Positions 1 through 10,400 of a stretch of DNA of 64,000 bases are shown in pieces. The DNA comes from Anarhynchus alexandrinus. Its lineage: Eukaryota > Chordata > Aves > Charadriiformes > Charadriidae. How positions within the stretch are numbered: the first letter of the stretch is position 1; each line of letters starts with the position of its first letter. The stretch is from contig VUYV01000090.1 of NCBI GenBank assembly GCA_008711295.1, positions 3,030,917-3,094,916 of the forward strand, written 5' to 3'. A program made the translations under genes and the position numbers. The notes below the pieces were generated by a model. That model ran no database searches. It had not been told where the DNA came from and worked only from the letters and a program-made list of their open reading frames with translations.

Positions 1-1357
1 GAAAACATTTTCTTCAAGATGCAACTTAGAAGGGAGGAATTGGGTGAATTCAGTCACCCCTTCTTAGCCCCTGGTCTGCTCAGCTCTCAAGGACTGCCAT
101 CTCCCCTTCAAAATTCCAATGTGATATGCCTATATAACTCTTAAAGAACAGAACGTACCTTGGCCCTTCAGAAAACTGAAGCAGAACTGCAAGTTTTTAA
201 TGATTTAGATGGACTTAGTGGGCAAGAAAGTTATTCTTCAGATTTGCAAGAGGACAATCACCATACAAACAGACCATCCCACTGCTTTTTTCCCCCCAAA
301 ACACCATACTCCAATATTCAGAGATACTTCTGCAGTACATGAAGAGTTGGCAATTCAAAATTAGATAGCTTAACATAATTACATTTTGCCTTCAGGTAAG
401 TTTTTATTAATTGTTACAGAAGTTCTAATGAAGACATTTAGATCAAACTCCCAATCCTCTTAACCCTGGTCAAGGCAACTTTAAGACCAACAGCCAGACA
501 TGGAAGTCAGAAAGGCAGGTGATTTCCAAAAAAAAAAAAAAAAAAAAAANTCCTATCTATATTTGTTCTTATAGTATAGACAGGAGCCCCCATTTTCCCC
601 ACAGCTCCCAGTATGTCCTTATCCACATGCCAGTCCCTCTAAATATTGCCTCTAGATAATTCATTGCACCTCTACAGTGCCTGGTCATACTCCTTCCCCT
701 GTTCCGCCATATATAAGCATCAATTATCCATTCTATAACTGTAGGTATTTGGAGTCTGGGTATTAAACATCTTTTTTACCTTCTAGCCATAAGCCAAGTC
801 AAGCCAGCTGAAACACAGCTTCTCCTTTACCTCCTCCTTCCTTCAAAGTTTTGGGTTGGTTGTTTGCATTTTTTGTTGTTGTTGTTTGTTTGCTTTTAAT
901 GTCTCCTTTAGCATTTTGCACATTTTCCTACCCATCAATACATGATACATAATCTTGCAGATTCTGATACCACCAAGACAGAGGTTTCTCTGTATATTAA
1001 AAAAGATAAATACTTGCTACAATAATTGAGATCCAAGATAAGAGCCTAGGCACCTCTTCCTCTAGGCCTGAGGAATACACTTTTGCCTACCATCCATTCA
1101 GAATGTTGCAGCTAAGACTGCTTCAGCTTTTTCTTTTGACTGGTTCCTCTCCTCCTCTACCACTTAAATGGTCATCCATGGTATTTACTAAAGGAATTAC
1201 ACTGAGACATTTCCTCGTGATACAAATCCCTCATGGCCTAAGCTGGACTCCTGCAAATTATAAAGAAAGCAAAACATCTCACTGTCATTCCAAAGATCAC
1301 TCTACTGAGCCACTGCTTTCAAATTGGTTTAAGATATTATTAGAAACACAAACTTAC
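1..1357 (-). other. DYNC1LI1 intron 3 (partial)
   Basis: This is AT-rich intronic sequence downstream of exon 3. A 22-base A run ends at an N at position 550, and a (TTG)n-like stretch lies near 870-895. I looked on the minus strand for the next DYNC1LI1 exon, expected to encode a segment like CNVWILDGD, and did not see it. Short ORFs here look like chance. Confidence 0.7.
528..550. other. Poly-A run ending in an assembly gap (single N)
   Basis: Twenty-two A residues (528-549) are followed by one N. Sequence beyond the N shows no visible repeat of the left flank, unlike the second N in this window. It probably marks a sequencing dropout or contig join of unknown true length. Confidence 0.85.
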
Positions 1358-1474
1358 CATCTCGATCTTCATCATGCACATTTAAATACAAATACTCCAT
1401 TCCTCTTCCTTTTTTGTATTCCTCTATTCCTTGAATTTTTCCTATTAAGCTAGTTTTACCTGCTCCATCTTCAC
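1358..1474 (-). CDS. DYNC1LI1: DYNC1LI1 exon 3 (P-loop exon)
   Basis: This 117-nt exon has a CTGCAG acceptor before 1474 and a GTAAGT donor at 1357. It completes the split Gly codon (G|GT) and encodes the Walker A loop [10 protein letters not shown], then [12 protein letters not shown] and [12 protein letters not shown]. It ends in phase 1, as expected for the next exon of the family. Confidence 0.95.
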
Positions 1475-4400
1475 CTGCAGAGACAGAAGTTGGATACCAC
1501 TCAATCTTTAATCACAGTTACATATTGAAAACCACCTGGGGCAAGAAGGAGACCATATACTAACAGGGTGACCGAGCTCATTAAAGTTTTGAAATATAGC
1601 AGGCTTTGCCCAACTCATCCATCTGTTCAAAGTGCATGCCTCAGTTTCAAGTCTTATTTCAAATTATTGATAGATGCAATTATGCCACTAACTATCCTAT
1701 CTGAAATAGGCTCTTATATGTATCTTTAAAAAGATACCTTAAGGACTAGTTAAACACCTCCAACAATTTCAGTCTTTCAACAGCAACCAAAGTAGTAACA
1801 GTCTTTCTAAAGTAGAGTTCAAGTCACAGTAAGCTCATCTTACAATCAGAAGAATATGATTTAGAACTCTCTTATAATCAAACAGCCACAACACCAGGCT
1901 CAGTAAGGCAAATCTGTTTCCTTAGCTTTTATGGGTTGGTTTCTTTGAATCTTTTCTGTTACAGGTCTAAAGAAACCTTAAAAAGAGGTGACAAACAGTA
2001 AGCCCATTGCCTTACAATACACGTGTATTTGGTTATGCACACAGTGACAAGCCTGCAATCCAGATCCATTCACTCCTATTCTCTCTCCTCTCCTCCAAAG
2101 GGAGCTCAGATAACCAGTGAACCCTGACACCATAAGCACAGTGAAAACATCTCAACTATTTCCAAAGACTCTTCTTGAAAAACTTCTGTTTCTAAACATG
2201 TATCTCAGAGCTGGAAAACTCCACGTACAGTTTTTCTAGTTTGAAGGAGTAACCAAGCTGAATTTGGACATGAAGCAGTGTTTTGCCACTCTAATTTGGT
2301 AGTACAATGGGCACATAACAGTTAGACATTAAATAATTCTTGGAACTCACTCACAGATTATAAAATTAAGATTAAAACCAGGTTACCAAGAAATACCTTA
2401 TCAGCTTTATACTAAACAGAACTTTTTTTTTCCATGTCTCTCCTATACAGAGAGAGTATAAACACTTGCTTTTAACTACATAACAAATAGAAAAGTTCAA
2501 GGACAGTAACTTTCACTGCTAAATGTAATGAAGTTTTCCCTTTAAAGGGAACTGACCATGATCTTATAGACAATATTATGGCTACATAAAAAAGACTACA
2601 GATATAATCACAGTAAAGAGCAGAAAAATCATACTTTGATTTTACTCAATGGAAGGAAAAGGCATTTAAAAAAAATAAGTTAAAAAGAGAGAAAAATAAG
2701 ACCAGAACTGAAGTTTAAGGTATGGTTAAGTACAGAGAAGTTAAGTGAAAACTTCTATCAATTTAACTTTTTCAACATTTAAGAGTTTGTTTGGTAGTTC
2801 CTTAACTGTATTAAATCAAGTCCCACCTAAGAAAACAATTATAGCTAATTTTAAATAAACTTTGGAAAGCACAGCTATTTTTTATTCATACACCGAGCTT
2901 TTTCTTTTCTTGTGAGAATATTCTTTTAAATAAAAATTCTGCCCAAGAACTGAAGAGTTTAAGCTTTGTCACCAGAGATGAATTACAATTCCTCCTCTGC
3001 CCTCACCTAAGTACTTACCCAAACTTCTTAAATTTGTCATCTACAAATAAGTGGGGAGACTTAAGAGCTGCTGCACTGACATGTTATGCTGCTGAAGTTG
3101 CTATTACTTTTGCCAACAATTTCTGTATGATTCATTTTGTTATTTTACCTTTTTGAACAGGCACCTTCAATTAATTTGTGCCAGCAGAAGGCTCAAAAGG
3201 TAAGACAAAACGAAATTTGTTATTCCTTTGCAAGGGGTTGCACTTAACAGCTTTCCTAGTTTCTCAGAACAGCTGAACTCTAGCTAAGTTCTCTTGCATA
3301 CCAGTTTGTTTCACATAGGTGGCAATAAAGATTACAATTTGTTTGCATTGGGAAAGTTTTAGTATCTCCTGCAAAGTATATCTGCCAGTTCTAAACAAAA
3401 GTGGCTACAATTAAAGTCTAAGAAACATCTGTGGTTATGAGAAGTTCTAAACATGACAAAAGATACACTTAGGCAGTCTAAACTAAAACATACTTACACA
3501 AAGGATAATATCTATGCAACTTTATTGTTTGAAAGTGCTCATGCTAAACAATCTAGGCAAACTTGAAATATACATCCCACAAGCCCCTTACTTATCATAG
3601 CTGTGTGTTGTGTGATTTCCTCCGTACCCCCATATTTCCAAATGCCTGAAGTAAACTGAAGTTCAATACTGTTAAGTGAGTATCTTATGGCAAAATAAGA
3701 GCTGGAATTTTATGTTCTCTCCTCAAGTTTTCCAGTAATTATCTTCAGACCCTACACAGAAAGAAATTTTATCAGTACAGGGTAAGACAAGTTCATTTGA
3801 TGTAAAATTAGTACCTTTGGACACATGCACACACAGTAGTCACTGCAGCCTTCTATCATAGAATTCTTAAATTTAATCTATTCTGTGAAGAAGATTCTGT
3901 ACTCCCTTCTCCTTAGCAAATATCCACCCATTTCAAAACACCAAGATGAGGTAGGTGGATCACTGACATATATAACTGTATGACACAAGTTACTGCATGC
4001 ACATAGCACTGCTCGTCATTCACTAGAAAGCCAGAATGATGCATCAGTGAAGTTTGAAGATACTGGTACTACTTTCATTAATTGCTCAGGTAAATGAAGA
4101 GAATAGTAAGTTTGCAGATGACATAAGAGAAACCAAAAGATCTGCAGAAAAGGGTGAGAAGCAATACTGACAAGTGGTCCAAATCAAGTTAGCAATACAT
4201 AAACCAAGTGGTCTACAAACAGGACGATCCACTTGCAAGGGTGCAAGATAGCTGCCTATCTGAATGTGCCCTATTCCACAGGAGATCCAGAGTTCTCAAC
4301 AGATTTAAGACAAATTAGAGTCAATATTATGAAAAAAGCTGTCAGAAAGTAAAACCAGGACCATCATATATGACTTCCTCCTTTTTGCCCACTCAATTAA

Positions 4401-7400
4401 TCATAAAAAGTTAGCAAAAGATGACTGCCTTGGCCAAGAGAGCATGCTAAGACTTGAGGTTCCACCTACTTCTACTTTCTATTTTTAGTACGTTGCATAT
4501 ACCTTTTAAAATTGTGACAGCAGCAAATGTATTTGTATCCTTGCTATTAATTTACTTTTTCCAACCTAAAGTCTTCAGTATAAAACACCTGAAAAGTCAC
4601 ACTTTGAATATATCCAGTTATGCTGGGAAAAAGCAGCAGTATAATTTTGCTTTGTAGTTACTCTTCAGCAAGAGTATCAAAATACAAATAAATCTTAAAC
4701 CACTGCTTATCTAAAACTCCTGAACAGTTATTACAAATCCCATTAGCAAATTAATTCTAAGTGCATGCAATGCTAGCTTTTAAGACTTCTCAAAACTCAA
4801 ACATTTTATTGTAATGCCTTTAGTATGTATAGAAGATTCTCTCCACCGGAGGGGGGAAATATTTGTGAGGAAATTAAAGTTTATTATCTATTTTAGGTTT
4901 GATGGCACAGCATAGTAATGCAATTAGCGTTAAGTAATACCAGGGACATATATAAAAGTATATATGCTTTTTAAAAAAATAATTTCTCAATAAGAATACA
5001 TATACATACACATACACTACATGGGATTTGAAATTGCAAACCCTAAGACATTTAAGCATATTTATCTTTTTTTGTCGTCTCTGGATATCTCTAAAGTATA
5101 TGAAAAAGTAATGCTGCTTAGTTTCAGACAAAAGGGAAATTTCATATTCCTCAGACTTAATCATCATTGCATATTAATATTATGAAACAGATTATTTTTA
5201 AGTGCTACTGAAGCAATATATAGAACAGAGCATCATGCACCTTCGGAAAGAGTCATCATCATCATCCTTCTCTTCCCTCCAAAATTTTCAGATGGAAAAT
5301 CCTTGAACTTCTTTATTTCTAAATGTGTGATAGTCAAACTAACAATTGACTTCCATATGTAAGTTCACAGAGCAAAACATTTCTGACACACAATTCTGGA
5401 TATACAATTGCATGGTAGAATAAAAATCAAGTAGGTCATTGCAAAGTTAAGATTTTGCATTCTTGTTTCGCAAGTAACATGAAAAGTCCTCCTTTTACAG
5501 ACTAAATCCTAAAGAACCAAAATTCTTGATTACATCAAACTGCACTTACACATTAATACTACAGTGAGGAAATAGAAGTGATGCTTCTAGCAAGCAGTGC
5601 TATACACCAAAGCTAAACACAAGTAAAAGAGGGACAACAGATTTAATTTTGCAGAAAAATCAGGCTAGGAAGCAGTTGAAACAAAGCCAAACCAATCTGC
5701 TTACACACAGTATTTTACCATCTTGTTAAGAAAATGGAAAGTCTTACATCCAACTAAACAAAAGCCGTTTCATTTTTATCCCCACACTGCTACACTTTGC
5801 TCCTCAGGTTTGGGGGTGTGCTCCTCAAAGCTCCTCTGTCCAAGGTGCTACTCTGTCTACAAAACAGACTTTGAAGACATCCTTCTTGTTGCTGCCCTCA
5901 AAGATACAGGAAGCCATAATACAAAACCCTGCCCAACCTCCTTGCTTCTCACTACTCCAGGCAAAAAGTATGTTTACTGAACAGAAAATGGACTATCACT
6001 AAATGCTCTGCTGCAATACAGAATTTAGCAGAACAGTCACCCATAGATGGGAAGGATGGGCAATGAGGTGAATGAATCACCTTCTGTGAATGCAGGCAAG
6101 CAGGTGCTTATCTATGAACTGCTACTTAAACTGTTCAACCATAAACCATCATAGTAGAGAGAACTTAGGCTCTCTATTACAGAACTTCTCTAAACTTTCA
6201 ATTAAACATTTAAAAATTAAGAATATTTACTAATGTTATTTCCACATTTCTTTCAGTTTAGAAAATGAAAACAGAAGTAGATTTTCACTTGTCTTAAAAC
6301 AAGACATTTCTTACTTCTCACAGAAGTCTGTACATGGAATAGCAATGTTATCTCCAGGACAGACATGAGTTTTGATTTTTTATTTAAATTGTTTCTCCAC
6401 TGTGAAGTGTCAAGTGTGTTTAAAATACGGCAAGGCAAAGAAGCAAGAGGTGAATGTTTCTTTTGTGTCATCAGTATTGCTGGTTTGCCCCCTTCCCATT
6501 TGGGGCTCTGATTTTTATTTTTTTTTCAACAGCTCTTTGAAAAGCCCTGGATGCATTTAATTGTGTGCACTCTGTAATCCTACTGGTTCCTTGATGGAGT
6601 TTTTTTTTTGTTTGCTTTTTAAAACCATCAATTAGAATTCAGCTTGATATGGGAATTATACAACTCATCTCTAAAAAATATATTCAAGCAAGGCCAAGAA
6701 AAACTAGAGATAATGGTCCTAATTAGCCCTGCCCCCTCCCCCCAGGCATATTTTTGTGAACTAGCTTTACACTTTTTACAAAACAAAAGACAGCTTCTGG
6801 GTAGAACAATTCACAACATCTAATATTTCTAACATAAAATATTGAATATTTTTATTTATAGAAAAACTGTACCTCACTTAAATATGGTACAACAAAGTCA
6901 TCAAACCCAAACCAAAGTTACCAAACAGTGCAAAGATGCCTTCCCAGGAATCACAGAGCAATCTCTATTCCACACCATTTGGAATGTCTGAATCCTAATA
7001 AAGTGGAGGGGAGACATAACAGTCTTCTTCCTACTAGAACCAAGCACATGTACTATAGCTATTTTCACAATAAAATACTTCTCACAAGCTAATAACTGTC
7101 TTTTCCACAGCTGCACATTAGTGAAAGACACTTGTTCACACATACTATACTAACTGAAGAATGCCTGTTGCAGAACAATAGCAAAAGAATCAGAGTAAGC
7201 CAAATTTAGTTTGCTTTCAGAGAACTGAAGATCAAATTAATTATGCTGATGAAATCCTTCTCTAGTATCCCTCAAAACAACATGGAAGTTCACAATAGGT
7301 AGGTCATATCAAGTCTTCAAGTAACTTGCCACTAAATTATGATTTACTTATTGGACAAAAAAACCATATCCTCTAAGTTTGTTTTACTCCACCAGATAAT

Positions 7401-10400
7401 CTTTCTCCTCACATATGACTAGTTTGGTATCTTTGCAGCACTGAAAAATTGAATAAATTTTCTGAGGAGCACCTTAATTGCACTTCTGCGTTACATGATA
7501 GAAAGCAGATTGTAAATCACTGTTCCAGTATGCCTTTTGTCAAGTCCAGCACCACAAGAATACACAGCCTGACTATGGAAACAGGTACGGCAGTAACAGT
7601 GTCACTTATGCCTGGAGAAACCCACAGCCAGAGAAAGCCAAATATCGCAAAAAATTCTAGAGTGAATATGAACAGCGTACATCTCTAATGCAAGCCTTCT
7701 CCTTTAACACAGCAGTAAGTCATCTAGTGTATTCTACCCAGGTTCACTACTAAAATAAGATAATCTCGTGTTACTATCAAAGGGACATCTTAATTGGTAC
7801 TCCTGCCACTAACCTGCCTGGAGAACACAGAAGCACAACTCCTTTCACTGTTCCTCACCTTTGGAATTATTTCAGAGATAGATTCAGTAATCAGCAGCAC
7901 CTCTGGCAAAGCAGAGACAAATTAAAATAAATGCCATTCAAGAATTATCAGAACTTCCTGTGCTGTTCTAAGTAAGTTTTACTACACAGCATCCATGTAA
8001 TTCTGGCTTTTTGGAAAGGTATTATAGCAGGAATAACACTACAAAGAAGTACTACTTAGTTCTAAACAAAATGTAGCTGCAAAACAAGCAATTAGAATTT
8101 TATCTAGGTCAATGCCCCATCAAAACAATTGACACTTTCGAAGTGTAACTCTGCTGACTGAATGAGAACTTGGCTGTAATGATGAAATAATCACAGCAAA
8201 ACTTTCAGCTATTTGAATAGGAAAAAATAAAGTGGAAAAGTAATTTTATAGTGTTGAGTACAGCACTACAAAATGTTACTCAAAAGTACCTATAAATGCT
8301 TACTTACATGTAAGCAGATTTTTATATTGGTTTTATATACTCTTAGGACCATTTGCTGTATCAGAACTTAATTTTGAAGTTCACTATATTCCATGGGTCC
8401 ACTAAAAGAAAGTAGCAAGCTAAAACTGCTTGTCAAGATGTACCATTTTCTACAATAACAGCCATTCCCAATACATGTACACACAGAAAAGTGTACCTGT
8501 AAATTAGCTGTAGACTGTGGAAACTTCTTCTCAAGCATCCTGACAGCCACTGGACAGGAGCAGAGCTCAAAGTTTCAAACAAACAGGCCTGGCCCTGCAA
8601 AGTGAGATGTCTGGGGTAAAGAGAAAATGTGGACACAAGGCAGTTGAACACTCACTGCCCACTAAATTCAAAGCCTTTATCATCAAGTGGGGTAAAATGC
8701 ATAAAGAAAACCAAAATGCTAGTGATTCAGTAAAAGCATGTGTGCAATACAGACACTTGGAGTCAGGTGTACATGTGTCACTGGATGGTTTGACATCATT
8801 AGAATTGCAGGCAAAGAACCTACTATGCTTCAGAGAAAGAGGAACGTATGAAATACAAAGCCAGATAGAAAGCAACTATTCAGTTCGCTCGCAAGCTGGG
8901 AGTCTGTTTTCTTGTGCATCCCAGAATGACTTTGAACATTGCTGCTTGAATGCATGCTGCAGTTTATTGGATAAATGATTAGTTCGGGTCTCTGAATCCA
9001 AGCCTTTACACATTCTATAGCACTATGGACTCCATCTGTAACCTGCAGTGGTGACTTCTTAGCTGCTCCCTCTATTCCACTTGCTGGTTCGGATACAATT
9101 ATATCAGGAAGGGAATCAACAAGAGAGCTTCCAGTTATAAGCATCAGTTTTCTCAACATACTCAGCAAAAAGCATCTCCTCTGATCAGCTACCTTTATTA
9201 CAGAAGTGAGCAGAAGAGACAGTCCAGGAGAAAAAAAGAAAGAAAAAACCACAACCCAGCAACAACAACAAAAACACACTCCTTTTGCTATCTGCAAAAA
9301 ATAGCTAGAAGTGTCACTGAGAGCACCCAGTTTCCTTAAGAAAGGAGGGACCAGTTTTCTGCTGGTATAGTTTGCGAAATGAGGTAGGTACGGTCACTAT
9401 GACAGAACTGCCTGGGAATTAGAGCATACTTGCCTTACAGAAAAGTTTAGGAAAGCTTGCATTTTTATTATTTGTTCATACAAGAACAGAAAAACACTTT
9501 TATGCTACATGCGGTGCCTATCAAAGTTTAAAGTCTTTACAGAAAAATAGTTATTGAAAAAAAGTCTGCAAGTGAAACAATTTTGGAGAAGTAAAACTAT
9601 AAGTTAATTAAATTTTTTGGCTGATTTTGAGCAGAGAATTACCAGTAATATATGTTAACATCACAAAACTACGTGCCATATCTAGAGATTAACATTTGCC
9701 ATTCCAGCTTCTTTTAGTTACTTCTGTGATGTCTTGAACTGCTTTCCAGGTTCTTAAAAATGAGATGTTAACATAGCTAAAAATAAATAGTGAAATAGCA
9801 GAATTAGCATGCCAGACATAGCCAGGTTCCCAGAACAACTAGGCATACAATTATATGCAGTGTTTGAAAAATATAAATGCTATAGGCAAATTAGAAAACT
9901 TGTCCTAGCAAACAAAAGAACACTAAGCGGTGGGTTTTTCTGGTTGGTTTTTCTGTGGGGGCAGGGGGTAGGTCGAAGGCTTAAGGGATTTTTTTTAAAT
10001 GCGGTTTGTATTGAAAATAAGCATTAATTTGTCACTATATATCATGTTTCAGCTGGGAAGGTTTGACCAACACAACTGTTTAAACTGCAAATATTTGCCT
10101 ACCACAAAATGAGTGAAAACCATCAAGACCCTGGTCAGTTTTACAACTGCTTAAAAGCATTCAAAGAATGATGAAACTGAAAATAGTCATAGAAAGAAGT
10201 GATCTGTATTAACAACAAAAGCTAGTACAAAACTATTAAAAGGAACAAAGCTTAAAAATAGAGGAAATGTGAGATAACAGAGAAATTGCAAACACACAGC
10301 TCAAGAACCTGAAGAGACAGAACTTCACATACTGAATCTGTCCAACACAGAATACGTTAAGACCTCTTCTTTTCCTGTGCCAGTGTGCTCAGGAGCAGCA

